Below are positions 35,097-45,220 of a stretch of 64,000 bases of DNA, in pieces (position 1 is the first letter of the stretch; every line of letters begins with the position of its first letter). This stretch comes from Rhizobium sp. NXC24 (GTDB taxonomy: Bacteria; Pseudomonadota; Alphaproteobacteria; Rhizobiales; Rhizobiaceae), in contig NZ_CP024314.1 of NCBI RefSeq assembly GCF_002944315.1, positions 2,294,001 to 2,358,000 on the forward strand, in the 5' to 3' direction. Below the pieces are notes generated by a model. That model was not told the DNA's origin and did no database searches. It was given only the letters and a program-made list of their open reading frames with translations. The position numbers and the translations under genes are program-made.

Positions 35097-37688
35097 TCAG
35101 CGCAAGCTATTGGATTTTGCGTCTCCGTCGACGACCGTGGGAATCGCGAAGGTCGCGTACGCCTTTCGAACGTCGACGGGGCATGGATATTCGCCCCGCC
35201 GCATCAATGCGTTGAGGCGCAGAGCTCTGTAGTTTTCGGGAATGAATACGAGCCCTTCGGGAAAGCGCCTGTTGACCTTGAGCTTCGCCGTCAACTCGCC
35301 CCGAGCAGATCGCACGGTGACCTGATCAAGATCCGAAAGGCCGAGTTGAGCGGCATCCTGCGCGCTCATCTCGACATAAGGGTCATCTGCGACCGTATTC
35401 AGGATTTCCGAGCGCTCGGAGAGATACCCGTTGTGGAATAGGCAGTCTCCGGTGATGAGCATGAGCCGGTCGGCTGCTTTCGGCGCCGGTGGTGACGCGA
35501 AGAACTCGCCGGCCGGTATTGCGGGGACTGCCTTGGTGAATGCGCCATCGGCGCCAAGCCCCGCCTGTGTCAGCCCCTGATAGGCGGGAACCAATTGGGT
35601 AATCTCGGCAAAAATTTCGCCTTGTATCGATGGCCGCAAAGCTTGGTTGCGAAGCGCCGCGACGAAGTCGAAGATCGCCAGATTGCCTCGCGCCTCGAAG
35701 GCGGGTTCGCGAAATTTGCGGACCGTTTGAGTCCGGCCTTCATTATTGGTGAAGGTGCCGGTTTCTTCGCCGTAACCTGCCGCGGGTAGGACGACCTCGG
35801 CAAGACCCGCGGTATCCGTAAGGAAAGTGTCCTGCACGATCAGCAGATCGGCGGCGCCAAGCGCCCGGGTCACGAAATCCCTGTCGGGATAAGCGATCAG
35901 AGGATCGGCTCCGGCTATGTAAAGTGCGCCCATCTCCCCACTGACGCAGAGCTCCAACATGGCGTCGAGACCCGCGCCGGATTCAGACGGGATTTCGGTA
36001 CCCCAGCTCCGTGCGAGTGTGGCTCGCGCCGCGTCATCATGGATCGCCTGCAACCCCGGCAGAGCCGCCGGCAAAACCCCCATATCCCAGGCGCCCATCT
36101 GGTTGGCGCGGTCGAAGAGGAACTGCATTGCAGGGTTCTTGCCGAGCAGGCGGAGAACCCGCAGCAGGTTGTTGAGCTGTTGCAACGTCGCCCGCGCTTC
36201 GGGTGATCTCAGCAGCTCAATGCTGACGAGCACGCTGACGCTGCCGCCGTTATTGAGGGCTTCGACGAGGTGATCCGGCCGGTCATTGCCGGTACTCGCC
36301 GCCGATCTACCAATTTTTGCGCTGATGTCGGCCAAAGCGTCACGCTGCAAAGTCTGGTCGGCCGCTGCCAAGAGCCCGGTTACTACCGCCGCGAGGCTCG
36401 CCGGTTCTCCACCTGGGGAAACGCGAACGACCACCCGGGCATCGGCATCCAGACGGGATGGCCGCGCCGAAAGCATCAGCAATGCGGTATGTCGCCGCCG
36501 GGCGCCGTCCCGCAGCAGGTATTCGGTAACCGGGTTCTCTTCGGTGACGTTGCCGCCAACGATCAGCACGCAGTCATTGCCGATCATTTCCTCGAGCGGT
36601 GCGCGGCTGTAGAAGCTTGCCGCCAACGGGCCGAGTATATCGAAGGGCGTGGACCAGCGCGTCGAACAGTCAATGTTGTTGGTCCGGAACACCGTCCGCA
36701 TCAGCTTCTGGAACTGATACAGCACTTCATTCGGCAAACGCGGCGAGGCCAGCCCGCTGGCAGCCTTACTCTTGACGTCCGACAACCGCCGGCGCAGATA
36801 GTCCCCTGCTTCGTCCCAGGAAACCGGGACCAGGGCGCCATCGCGACGGATCATCGGCCGCTTGATCCGGTCTCTGCTCGAGACGAAATCCAGACCGAAG
36901 CGTCCTCGCACGCAGAGCGTTTCGCGGTTGAGCCCCTGATCCCACTTCGAGCGCACCCGCATGAACTCGCCCTTGCGCGTGCCCACCGTTAGCTGGCAAC
37001 CGGTGCCGCAATGCGGGCAGACAGTATCGGTTTCAACCAGATCCCAGGGCCGCGCCTTATAGCGATAGGGGAAGCTCATCAGCGCGCCGACCGGGCAGAC
37101 CTCGATGCAATTGCCGCACTGATCGCAACTCGCGAGGCTACCCTCGAAACCGGTGACGGCGGTATCCATGCCTTTTTCGACGGTTCCGAGCGCGACCGCG
37201 CCGACGACCTCCTCACACATCCGGACGCAGCGCTGGCACTGGATGCAGCGGTTGACGTTCATGATGATCACGGGGCTGAGGCGGATGTCCTTGGAGTGGA
37301 ACACACGCTTTTCATCGCGGAATCCACTTTCACGGGGCCCGTAGGCCATCACCATGTTCTGAAGCTCGCATTCGCCGCCCTTGTCGCAGATCGGGCAATC
37401 GAGAGGGTGGTTGGCGAGCAGCATGTCGAGCATCGAAGAGCGCGTTTCCTCAATGAGCGGCGTGGTCGTCCGTACCACCATGCCGTCGGTGACCGCGGTG
37501 GCGCAGGACGGCTGCAGCCGCCGCAGCCCCTCGATCTCCACCAGACACATGCGGCAGGAGGCCAGCGCCGGCAGGCGCTTCAGATAGCAGAAGGTCGGGA
37601 TATCGATGCCCAAACGCTGGGCGGCCTGCAGCACGGTCGAGCCAGCCTCAACTTCCAGCGTTTGTGTGTCGATCGTAATGCTAACCAT
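35097..37688 (-). CDS. nuoG: NADH-quinone oxidoreductase subunit G
   Basis: 863 residues. All iron-sulfur ligand sets are visible: 2Fe-2S Cys34, 45, 48, 62; the His94/Cys98/Cys101/Cys107 cluster; 4Fe-4S Cys148, 151, 154, 158 and 188, 191, 194, 198; and the extra N7-type set Cys224, 227, 231, 259. The rest is a molybdopterin-oxidoreductase-like domain that has lost the cofactor in this family. ATG 37688 follows GAGGAAGCC. It is the last gene of the minus-strand nuo cluster, 50 bp from the convergent CBS gene, with no clear terminator between. Confidence 0.95.
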   Translation of the reverse strand: MVSITIDTQTLEVEAGSTVLQAAQRLGIDIPTFCYLKRLPALASCRMCLVEIEGLRRLQPSCATAVTDGMVVRTTTPLIEETRSSMLDMLLANHPLDCPICDKGGECELQNMVMAYGPRESGFRDEKRVFHSKDIRLSPVIIMNVNRCIQCQRCVRMCEEVVGAVALGTVEKGMDTAVTGFEGSLASCDQCGNCIEVCPVGALMSFPYRYKARPWDLVETDTVCPHCGTGCQLTVGTRKGEFMRVRSKWDQGLNRETLCVRGRFGLDFVSSRDRIKRPMIRRDGALVPVSWDEAGDYLRRRLSDVKSKAASGLASPRLPNEVLYQFQKLMRTVFRTNNIDCSTRWSTPFDILGPLAASFYSRAPLEEMIGNDCVLIVGGNVTEENPVTEYLLRDGARRRHTALLMLSARPSRLDADARVVVRVSPGGEPASLAAVVTGLLAAADQTLQRDALADISAKIGRSAASTGNDRPDHLVEALNNGGSVSVLVSIELLRSPEARATLQQLNNLLRVLRLLGKNPAMQFLFDRANQMGAWDMGVLPAALPGLQAIHDDAARATLARSWGTEIPSESGAGLDAMLELCVSGEMGALYIAGADPLIAYPDRDFVTRALGAADLLIVQDTFLTDTAGLAEVVLPAAGYGEETGTFTNNEGRTQTVRKFREPAFEARGNLAIFDFVAALRNQALRPSIQGEIFAEITQLVPAYQGLTQAGLGADGAFTKAVPAIPAGEFFASPPAPKAADRLMLITGDCLFHNGYLSERSEILNTVADDPYVEMSAQDAAQLGLSDLDQVTVRSARGELTAKLKVNRRFPEGLVFIPENYRALRLNALMRRGEYPCPVDVRKAYATFAIPTVVDGDAKSNSLR

Positions 37689-37720
37689 GGCTTCCTCACG
37701 CGTCTCACCCAACGCTCTGC

Positions 37721-38986
37721 TCAGTGAAACGGACACCTCCGCTCCTCTATATGGGCGACGAATTCAGGCTCGAAATGCTGCAGCGCCGCCCTCAGCCCCA
37801 TGGCCGCGCCGTCGCCGAGCGCACAGAACGTATTGCCGAAAATGCCCTTGCAGAGTGCCTTTAACTGTTCCAGGTCGCCCGGTGCGCCCTCCCCGGCCTC
37901 AAGCCGGCGCAGCACCTTCACCACCCAGTTCAGCCCCTCGCGGCAAGGGGTACACTTGCCGCAGGACTCATGGTGGAAGAACTCGATGATCCTGGTGGCG
38001 ACCTTGACCACGCAGGTCGAGTCGTCGATCACGATCACCCCGGCCGAGCCTAGCATCGAGCCGACAGCCGCCAGCGAGTCAAAGTCCATTCCAACGTCCA
38101 GACCCCTTTCCGGGATCAGCGGCGCAGAAACGCCGCCGGGGATCACCGCCTTAATCTTGCGCCCGGGCAGCGCGCCACCGGCGTGCTCCTCGACCAGTTC
38201 GCGAAGCGGGATGCCCATCGGCAACTCGAAGAGGCCGGGTTTGCGCACCTGTCCGCTGAGGCAATAGAGCTTCGGGCCGGGGCTCTTCTCCGGGCCGATG
38301 CTGCGGAACCAATCAGGCCCTCGCATAACAATGTGCGGCACGCAAACCAGCGTCTCGACATTGTTGATAACGGTCGGGCTGGCATAGAGCCCGGCCACAG
38401 CGGGAAATGGCGGTTTCAGTCGCGGCTGAGCCCGCTTGCCCTCGAGCGACTCGAGCATCGCAGTCTCCTCGCCGCAGATATAAGCGCCTGCGCCGCCGTG
38501 AATGTGTACGGTGAAATTGAAGTCCGACCCCAGAATGCCCCTTCCGAGATAATGCTTTTCATGAGCCTCGGCGATCGCCTGCTCCAGGCGCCGTATCGCC
38601 GTTACATATTCTCCGCGAACATAAACATAGGCGATCTCGGCTCCAATTGCGTAAGCGCTAATTGCCAGCCCCTCGATGAGCTGATGCGGGTCACGCTCCA
38701 TGATGATCCGGTCCTTGAAGGTACCCGGTTCGCCTTCATCGGCGTTGCAGCACAGATATTTCGGCTTATCGGCCCGCTTCGGCACGAAGCTCCATTTCAT
38801 GCCCGTAGGGAATCCTGCACCGCCGCGACCACGCAGGTTGGACTTCTTGACGAGTTCGACGATCTCGTCGGGCGCGGACTCGCGCAGCACCTTTGCCAGC
38901 GCCTGGTAGCCACCGCCAGCCTCGTAGGTCGAGAGCAAATGGCCTTCGGGCATTCCGACATTTTTGAGTAGAACCTGCTCGAACAT
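37721..38986 (-). CDS. nuoF: NADH-quinone oxidoreductase subunit F (NADH/FMN site)
   Basis: 421 residues. The NADH-binding glycine loop GRGGAGFPTG is at 53-62; the FMN region includes CNADEGEPGTFKDR and GEETAMLESLEGKR; the 4Fe-4S cluster N3 is held by ESCGKCTPCREG near residue 350 and a further cysteine about 40 residues later. It accepts hydride from NADH and feeds electrons to NuoG, working with NuoE encoded 2 bp upstream. Confidence 0.96.
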   Translation of the reverse strand: MFEQVLLKNVGMPEGHLLSTYEAGGGYQALAKVLRESAPDEIVELVKKSNLRGRGGAGFPTGMKWSFVPKRADKPKYLCCNADEGEPGTFKDRIIMERDPHQLIEGLAISAYAIGAEIAYVYVRGEYVTAIRRLEQAIAEAHEKHYLGRGILGSDFNFTVHIHGGAGAYICGEETAMLESLEGKRAQPRLKPPFPAVAGLYASPTVINNVETLVCVPHIVMRGPDWFRSIGPEKSPGPKLYCLSGQVRKPGLFELPMGIPLRELVEEHAGGALPGRKIKAVIPGGVSAPLIPERGLDVGMDFDSLAAVGSMLGSAGVIVIDDSTCVVKVATRIIEFFHHESCGKCTPCREGLNWVVKVLRRLEAGEGAPGDLEQLKALCKGIFGNTFCALGDGAAMGLRAALQHFEPEFVAHIEERRCPFH

Positions 38987-38988
38987 GG

Positions 38989-39501
38989 CTACGCTCCCGG
39001 CGGTCGCACAGAGGCATGCTCAATGCTCGCTGCCCGCTCGGCTGTCGCCCGAAGGCGGTCCAAGAGTGCATCGATCCGCGCGATGTCGAGGTTTCCGTGA
39101 TAGTCGTCGCCGACCTGCATCGTCGGAGCCATTTCACAAGCGCCAAGGCATTCGACGGTCGAAAGCGTGAACAGCCCGTCCGGGGTGGTGTCGCCCTTTT
39201 TGATTCCCAGCACCGTTTCCAGATGCGTCAGCAGGCTCTCGGATCCGCACAGCATGCAGGAGACATTGTCGCAGAGCTGCAGGTGGAAAATCCCCACCGG
39301 CTCGGTATGGAAGTGGGTGTAGAAGGTCGCCAGTTCGTAGACCCAGATCCGCTCGACCCCGAGAATGTCTGCAACCTCTTCCAACACAGAGCCTGGCAGA
39401 TGGCCATGTTCCCTCTGGGCAATCAGAAGCGCGGGCATGATCGCCGAGCGCCGGTCGGGATACCGCACTGCCGCCTCTTCGATCTTTTCGCGCATGGTCA
39501 T
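38989..39501 (-). CDS. nuoE: NADH-quinone oxidoreductase subunit E (2Fe-2S)
   Basis: 170 residues from ATG 39501; a TTG at 39510 in the same frame is the alternative start and the RBS is weak for both. The thioredoxin-like fold carries cluster N1a at Cys77, Cys82, Cys118 and Cys122 (LCDNVSC and VECLGAC). It forms the NADH-oxidising tip with NuoF. It sits between nuoD and nuoF with gaps of 16 and 2 bp. Confidence 0.94.
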   Translation of the reverse strand: MTMREKIEEAAVRYPDRRSAIMPALLIAQREHGHLPGSVLEEVADILGVERIWVYELATFYTHFHTEPVGIFHLQLCDNVSCMLCGSESLLTHLETVLGIKKGDTTPDGLFTLSTVECLGACEMAPTMQVGDDYHGNLDIARIDALLDRLRATAERAASIEHASVRPPGA

Positions 39502-39517
39502 TGCGTCCAAATCCCTG

Positions 39518-40732
39518 CTACTTGTCCACCTCCGCCATCACGGGGTCGAGGCTGCCCAGCACGGCGATCATGTCCGCCAGGTAACGAGCGTTGGTGACCC
39601 CGAAAAGTGCCTGAAGGTTGACGAAGGAGGGTGCTCGCACCTTCATGCGGAATGGCTTTGGTGACCCGTCGCTGATGATGTAGAAGCCGAGTTCGCCCTT
39701 CGGCGCTTCGATCGCCGAATAGACCTCGCCCTTCGGCACCTTGAAGCCGTAAGCAGACAGGTCGAAATGCTGGATGAGCGCCTCCATCGAACAGTGCACC
39801 CGATCCTTATCCATCGGGAAGGCGATGGTCGGCATGTCGATCTGGAACGGCCCCTCGGGCATCTGCTCGATGCATTGCTCGATAATCCGGATGCTTTCGC
39901 GCATCTCATCGACCCGACACCTCCAGCGTGCGTAACAATCGCCCTCGCTGCGGGTGATGACGTTGAAATCGAGCCGGTCATAAATTTCATAGGGTTCGTC
40001 GCGCCGGATGTCCCAGTCGACTCCGGAAGCGCGCAGGTTCGGGCCACTCAAGCCGAGATCGATAGCGTCCTCGGCGGAGATCACGCCAACTCCTTCGGTG
40101 CGCTTGAGGAACACCCTATTTTTCTCGAGCAACCGCTCATAGTCGCGGATACGGTTCGGGAAGATGTCGCAGAACTCCCTGATCTTGGGCAGGAAGCCGT
40201 CAGGCAGGTCCTCGCGCAACCCGCCGACCCTGCAGAAGGAGGTGTGCATGCGTGCACCGGTAATCATTTCCATCAGGTCCATGATCATTTCGCGTTCGCG
40301 CATGGCGTAAAGGAGCGCGGTCATGGCGCCGAGGTCCATCGGCAACGCGCCAGTGATCAGGAGATGACCGGATATCCGCGCCAGCTCGGCCATCATCACG
40401 CGGACATACTGCGCCCTGAACGGTGCTTCTATGCCGAGGAGTTTCTCCACCGCCAGTGCAAAGGCCAGATTGTTCGAGGGCGGGCAGAGATAGTCGAGCC
40501 GATCCGTCAGCGGGAAAATCTGGGTATAGGTGAAGCTCTCCGCCAGCTTTTCGGTCCCGCGATGGAGGTAGCCGATATGCGGGTCTACGCGCTCGACGCA
40601 CTCGCCATCCAGCTCAAGGACGAGTCTGAGAACCCCATGAGTGCTGGGGTGCTGCGGGCCGAGATTGAGAAGCACTTCCCTGGTATTGAGCGCTTCGCCC
40701 TCTGGCCTGCTGAGCTCGGTGACTTCGGTCAT
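39518..40732 (-). CDS. nuoD: NADH-quinone oxidoreductase subunit D (49-kDa type)
   Basis: 404 residues, the usual length of a stand-alone NuoD. The quinone-site loop LGPQHPSTHGVLRLVLELDGE lies near residues 24-44 and the C-terminal RAPSFVNLQAL region near 365-375. I start at ATG 40732 because the longer open frame overlaps nuoC. NuoD with NuoB forms the quinone-reduction site. It is only 1 bp from the nuoC stop. Confidence 0.96.
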   Translation of the reverse strand: MTEVTELSRPEGEALNTREVLLNLGPQHPSTHGVLRLVLELDGECVERVDPHIGYLHRGTEKLAESFTYTQIFPLTDRLDYLCPPSNNLAFALAVEKLLGIEAPFRAQYVRVMMAELARISGHLLITGALPMDLGAMTALLYAMREREMIMDLMEMITGARMHTSFCRVGGLREDLPDGFLPKIREFCDIFPNRIRDYERLLEKNRVFLKRTEGVGVISAEDAIDLGLSGPNLRASGVDWDIRRDEPYEIYDRLDFNVITRSEGDCYARWRCRVDEMRESIRIIEQCIEQMPEGPFQIDMPTIAFPMDKDRVHCSMEALIQHFDLSAYGFKVPKGEVYSAIEAPKGELGFYIISDGSPKPFRMKVRAPSFVNLQALFGVTNARYLADMIAVLGSLDPVMAEVDK

Positions 40733-40733
40733 C

Positions 40734-41297
40734 TCAACTTTCCGGCGTAGAACGGACCCCCTGTGGAATGTCCCTGGTGGCGAGGTCCGGCTGCGTTGGC
40801 GGCGGGCCTTCGGCACCAAAGGGATTCAGCTTGTCCTTGTATCCGCGCAGGGGAAAATCCTTGCGCTGGGGAAACCCCGCGAAGCCCTCCCACATGTAGA
40901 TCCGGCGCAGGTCGGGATGCCCCTCGAACCTGATGCCATACATGTCCCAGGCCTCGCGCTCATGCCAGTTGGCCGTGCGCCAGACGCCTGTGACCGAGGG
41001 AAGCTGCGGTGGGTCGCCAAGCCGGCATTTGATGCGAACTCGCCACCTGTTGGATAGCGAATAGAGGTGGTAAACCGCTTCGAACCGCGGCGTTTCGGGA
41101 TAATGATCGACTCCGCAGATGTCCGAAAGAAAATTGAACTGCAGCGCCGGATGTTCTTTCAGGAATCGGCAGAACTCGACGATCGCGGCAGGTGGGACAG
41201 CAAAGGCATGAATGCCGTGGGCGACGCCGAGATCCTCGATTGCTTCTCCGAAACGCTCCATGATCAGGGCGGGATTGAGAGGCTGCTTCACGCTCAT
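40734..41297 (-). CDS. nuoC: NADH-quinone oxidoreductase subunit C (30-kDa type)
   Basis: 187 residues. The family signature [20 protein letters not shown] (about 123-142) and the following [19 protein letters not shown] are clear. NuoC is a separate protein here and not fused to NuoD. It overlaps nuoB by 4 bp. Confidence 0.95.
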   Translation of the reverse strand: MSVKQPLNPALIMERFGEAIEDLGVAHGIHAFAVPPAAIVEFCRFLKEHPALQFNFLSDICGVDHYPETPRFEAVYHLYSLSNRWRVRIKCRLGDPPQLPSVTGVWRTANWHEREAWDMYGIRFEGHPDLRRIYMWEGFAGFPQRKDFPLRGYKDKLNPFGAEGPPPTQPDLATRDIPQGVRSTPES

Positions 41298-41797
41298 GAC
41301 GTTGCAACCCGGTCCAGGGGCGTTCCGGCCAGCGCGCGGGACCTCTTGATCTTCTCCTGAAGCAGGAGGAAGCCATGCATCAGCGCCTCCGGCCGCGGTG
41401 GACAGCCGGGCACATGCACGTCGACGGGCACGAAGGTTTCCGACCCCTGCACCACGGCGTAGGTGTTGTAGACCCCGCCTGAAATAGCGCAGGTACCCAT
41501 TGCGATCACCCAGCGCGGTTCCGGCATCTGGTCATAAAGCCGCCGCACGACGGGCGCGAATTTCCGGGTCACAGTACCCGCGATGATCATCACATCGGAC
41601 TGTCGAGGCGAAGGACGGAACACCACGCCGAAGCGGTCAAGATCATAGCGAGCGCAACCCGCCGAAATCATCTCGATGGCGCAGCAGGCAATTCCGAAAG
41701 TCTCGGGCCACAGCGCCGACCTTCGACTCCAGCTAATAATGCTGTCGGCCGTTGTGAAAAGCACGCTGTCGCGGATCGCATTGTTTACGCCTCCCAT
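41294..41797 (-). CDS. nuoB: NADH-quinone oxidoreductase subunit B (cluster N2)
   Basis: 167 residues. The ligands of the terminal 4Fe-4S cluster N2 are Cys38-Cys39 (ACCAIEM), Cys103 (GTCAISG) and Cys132 (PGCPPRPE). ATG 41797 lies within the end of nuoA (13-bp overlap); a longer in-frame reading covers nuoA and is rejected. NuoB passes electrons to quinone. Confidence 0.96.
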   Translation of the reverse strand: MGGVNNAIRDSVLFTTADSIISWSRRSALWPETFGIACCAIEMISAGCARYDLDRFGVVFRPSPRQSDVMIIAGTVTRKFAPVVRRLYDQMPEPRWVIAMGTCAISGGVYNTYAVVQGSETFVPVDVHVPGCPPRPEALMHGFLLLQEKIKRSRALAGTPLDRVATS

Positions 41798-42150
41798 TCC
41801 AGCGCTCCCTTCAGCCAGGCGTAGGCGAAGCCCACAAGAAGCAGCAACATGAAGACGAACATCTCGACATAGCCGACCAGCCCGATCTCTTTCAGGACGA
41901 CAGCCCAGGGAAAGAGGAACATTGCTTCGACATCGAAGACGACCAGCAGGATTGCAAGAATAAAAAACGGCACCCTGAAACGGCCACCGGCCGCCTCCCC
42001 CGCCGCGTCCATCCCACATTCATAGGGCATGTTCTTCGCGGGATAGGGATTGGATGGGCGCAGTAGCGAGGAGACGAAAAGCGTCAGCCCCGCCACCAGA
42101 ACGACTCCGGCGACCATGAAAAGAACCGGCAAGAATTCCATTGCAGTCAT
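41785..42150 (-). CDS. nuoA: NADH-quinone oxidoreductase subunit A
   Basis: 121 residues from ATG 42150; GTG 42162 and ATG 42141 are alternatives and the RBS is poor for each. Three membrane helices are present, with the typical loop [19 protein letters not shown] after the first and [14 protein letters not shown] in the second. It is the first of the nuoA-G block, 150 bp downstream of nuoN on the same strand; the gap may contain a secondary promoter. Confidence 0.94.
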   Translation of the reverse strand: MTAMEFLPVLFMVAGVVLVAGLTLFVSSLLRPSNPYPAKNMPYECGMDAAGEAAGGRFRVPFFILAILLVVFDVEAMFLFPWAVVLKEIGLVGYVEMFVFMLLLLVGFAYAWLKGALEWEA

Positions 42151-42300
42151 AGCACACTGCACCGGTTACCCACTTGGAGGCTTTCCTCGGCAAACCGACC
42201 TCGTTTGGACCGGTAAGCGTCGCTCCGGAAAGCGGCTTGGGCAATCCTTTCTTGAATTGTCAGTTTATTCCGTCGGGCGGGTCATTGCAAATCCAATTGA

Positions 42301-43740
42301 TCAACCGCCAAACACCGAATGCTGGGCAAGCCTCAGAAACCACGATGGAAATAGGCCGATACCGATTGTACCGGCGGCGGTGAAGGCGAGCGTGGCGCGC
42401 ACCAATGGCGTCAGCGCCGGGGCGAAGGCCCTCCCTGGCTCGCGCATATAGATCACCATGACGATGCGGATGTAGAAGTAGGCGGCAACGGCGCTCAGCA
42501 GCACTGCGATCACCGCCAGCATGACGAAACCTCGCTCGACGAGCGCGACCAGCACGTAGAACTTGGCGAAGAACCCGGCCGTGGGCGGAATGCCGGCCAG
42601 CGAGAAGAGATAGAGCAGCATCAGAAGTGCCAGCCCCGGATGCGACTTGGCCAACCCCGCATAGTCTTCGATGACTTCGCCCGAAAAATCGCCATTCCGC
42701 ATCATGATGACGGTGCCGAAGATGCCGAGATTCATGAAAGAATAAATCAATAGGTAGAGCATCACGCTGGCGATGCCGTCCGGGCCGCCTGCCGCCACGC
42801 CAAAAATCGCGAACCCGGCATGGGCGATGCTGGAATAGGCCAGGAGGCGCTTGAAATTATCCTGCACCAGCGCCACGAAACTGCCGAGCGCCATCGTCGC
42901 CACCGCAATGACCGCAACGATGATCCAAACATTCGAGGCTGCAACGAGCGGATTGAGGAACACGCGCAGGATCACCGCGAACCCCGCAGCCTTGGGGCCA
43001 ACCGACATGAAAGCCGTGATCGTCGTCGGCGCGCCTTCGTAAACGTCCGGCACCCACATATGGAACGGGACCGCGCCGACTTTGAAGACCAGCCCCGCGA
43101 CGATGAAAACCACCGCCAGCAGTAATCCGGGGTCAAGCGGATTACCGGTCACTGCCGCAGCCATCCCGTCTAGCTGCGTCGTGCCGGTGAGCCCATAGAC
43201 AAGGGAAACGCCGAAAAGGAAAATCCCGGTCGAGACCGAGCCGAGGATCACATATTTAAGCGCCGCTTCGTTCGACCGACGCTGCTGGCGCAGGAACCCG
43301 GTCAGCACATAGGTGCAAAGCACCATCAGTTCGAGCCCCACATAGATCGACAGGAGATCGGTCGCCGAGGCCATGATCATCATTCCCGAAAGCGCGAAGA
43401 GCAGCAGGACATAGTATTCGCTGCTGCCGATCCCTTCGATATCGGCATATTTTCGTGAAAGGAGGAATGTCAGGATAGTGGCTAGGTAGAACACGAACTT
43501 GAAAAAGACCGCGAAGCGGTCGGCGATGAACATGCCTGCATAGGCCGGCCGCACCTCGCTCGCCAGCATGAGTGTCGCCAGGGCGGCGATCAGCACGACC
43601 ACGACGGAAGCCCAGACAAGGAAATATTCCTGCTCCTTTCGCACAAACTGTCCCAGGATCAGCAGGACGCAGGCTCCGGTGACCACCACGATCTCGGGTA
43701 TGCTCGCCAGGATCGACTGGAAAAGCGCGGCGTCGGTCAT
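42301..43740 (-). CDS. nuoN: NADH-quinone oxidoreductase subunit N (antiporter-like)
   Basis: 479 residues, about 14 membrane helices. The conserved Glu-bearing helix YVGLELMVLCTYVL and the Lys-bearing helix VFKVGAVPFHMWVPDVYEGAPTTITAFMS belong to NuoN-type pumps. It overlaps nuoM by 4 bp. One of four antiporter-type subunits in this cluster. Confidence 0.95.
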   Translation of the reverse strand: MTDAALFQSILASIPEIVVVTGACVLLILGQFVRKEQEYFLVWASVVVVLIAALATLMLASEVRPAYAGMFIADRFAVFFKFVFYLATILTFLLSRKYADIEGIGSSEYYVLLLFALSGMMIMASATDLLSIYVGLELMVLCTYVLTGFLRQQRRSNEAALKYVILGSVSTGIFLFGVSLVYGLTGTTQLDGMAAAVTGNPLDPGLLLAVVFIVAGLVFKVGAVPFHMWVPDVYEGAPTTITAFMSVGPKAAGFAVILRVFLNPLVAASNVWIIVAVIAVATMALGSFVALVQDNFKRLLAYSSIAHAGFAIFGVAAGGPDGIASVMLYLLIYSFMNLGIFGTVIMMRNGDFSGEVIEDYAGLAKSHPGLALLMLLYLFSLAGIPPTAGFFAKFYVLVALVERGFVMLAVIAVLLSAVAAYFYIRIVMVIYMREPGRAFAPALTPLVRATLAFTAAGTIGIGLFPSWFLRLAQHSVFGG

Positions 43741-45212
43741 TGGCCATTCCCCTCACCGTGTACGTGCGCCAGCAGATGCTTTACCGACACGTCTATGATG
43801 TTGAGAAAAGGTTTCGGGTAGAGCCCGACCCAAAGAACAAAGACGGCGAGCGGCAAGATCGCAGCCACTTCGCGGGCATTCACATCGCGTATCTTGAACC
43901 GGATGCCGACGCTGGGCGGACCGAGCGCGACTTTCCCATACATGCCAAGCAGATAGGCGGCACCCAGCAATGCGCCCAAAACAGCGGCCGCGCCGGCCGC
44001 CAGGTTGGTCGCAAACCCGCCCGACAGCACCAGCAACTCGCCCACGAACGAATTCGTTCCCGGCAGCGCCATTGATGACAGGGTGAACAGCGCGAGAAAC
44101 GCTGTGTAAACGGGCGCCACCTTCATCAGCCCGCCATAATCCGCGATGCTGCGAGTATGTGTTCGCTCGTAGATCAGGCCGACGAACAGGAACAACGCAC
44201 CCGTCGTTATGCCATGATTGAACATTTGCAGAATGCCGCCCTCGAGCCCACGAAGGTTCAGCGAAAAAATTCCCAGCGTCACGAAGCCCATGTGGCTGAT
44301 GCTGGAATAGGCCACCAGCTTCTTCAGATCGTCCTGCGCCAGCGCAAGCAACCCGCCATAGACGATCGCAAGCGCCGAAAGCCCCAGCATCAGCGGCCCA
44401 TAATACACCGACGCCTGCGGCAGCATCGGCAGCGAGAACCGCAGGAACCCATAGGCGCCCATCTTCAAGAGCACGCCGGCAAGGATGATGCTGCCCGCCG
44501 TCGGCGCCTGCACATGAGCGTCGGGCAGCCAAGTATGAAGCGGGACCATCGGCACCTTGACCGCGAAGGCGATCAGGAAGGCGAAGAATAGCCAGGACTG
44601 GAGCCGGAACGGCAAATCCTGTGCTGTGAGCGCAAGGATGTCGAAGGTCTTGCCGCCCTGGAGATAGAGCACGATGACACCGATCAGGAACAGAAGGCTG
44701 CCCGCCAGCGTGTAGAGGAAGAATTTGAACGCTGCATAGATCCGGCCGTCGCCGCCCCAGACGCCGATGATCAAATACATCGGGATCAGCATGGCCTCCC
44801 AGAAGACGTAGAACAAGAAGAGGTCGAGCGCGCAGAACACCCCCAGCATAAGAGCCTGCATGACCAGGAGACTGGCCATGAACCCCTTAACCTTGCGGTC
44901 GATCGCGACCCACGAGGCGAGTACGCAGATTGAGCCCAACAGCGCAGTCAGGAACACGAAGAGCGCGCTGATTCCGTCGATCCCAAGCGCATAGCTGATC
45001 CCGATTGCGGGCACCCACAGGCGCGTCTCGGTGAACTGCATCGCGTGGCTGGTGGTGTCAAAGTTCGCAAGCATGACGATGCAGAGAGCAAGGTCGAGAA
45101 TGGTGACGGTAAGCGCCGTCCAGCGCGCCGCTTCATCGCCGCGCAGAAACATCAGAACCGCAGCACCCGCGGCGGGCGTGAATACGATCAGGCTAAGAAG
45201 CGGGAATCCCAT
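43737..45212 (-). CDS. nuoM: NADH-quinone oxidoreductase subunit M (antiporter-like)
   Basis: 491 residues, about 14 helices. Proton-channel residues are all present: Glu139 (VFWEAMLIPMY), Lys219 (AVKVPMVPLHTWLPDAH) and Lys250 (LLKMGAYG). This makes it the canonical NuoM of the cluster. ATG 45212 lies 8 bp after the stop of the preceding NuoL-like gene; a 105-codon upstream reading overlaps that gene and is rejected. Confidence 0.95.
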   Translation of the reverse strand: MGFPLLSLIVFTPAAGAAVLMFLRGDEAARWTALTVTILDLALCIVMLANFDTTSHAMQFTETRLWVPAIGISYALGIDGISALFVFLTALLGSICVLASWVAIDRKVKGFMASLLVMQALMLGVFCALDLFLFYVFWEAMLIPMYLIIGVWGGDGRIYAAFKFFLYTLAGSLLFLIGVIVLYLQGGKTFDILALTAQDLPFRLQSWLFFAFLIAFAVKVPMVPLHTWLPDAHVQAPTAGSIILAGVLLKMGAYGFLRFSLPMLPQASVYYGPLMLGLSALAIVYGGLLALAQDDLKKLVAYSSISHMGFVTLGIFSLNLRGLEGGILQMFNHGITTGALFLFVGLIYERTHTRSIADYGGLMKVAPVYTAFLALFTLSSMALPGTNSFVGELLVLSGGFATNLAAGAAAVLGALLGAAYLLGMYGKVALGPPSVGIRFKIRDVNAREVAAILPLAVFVLWVGLYPKPFLNIIDVSVKHLLAHVHGEGNGQ

Positions 45213-45220
45213 CGCACCCC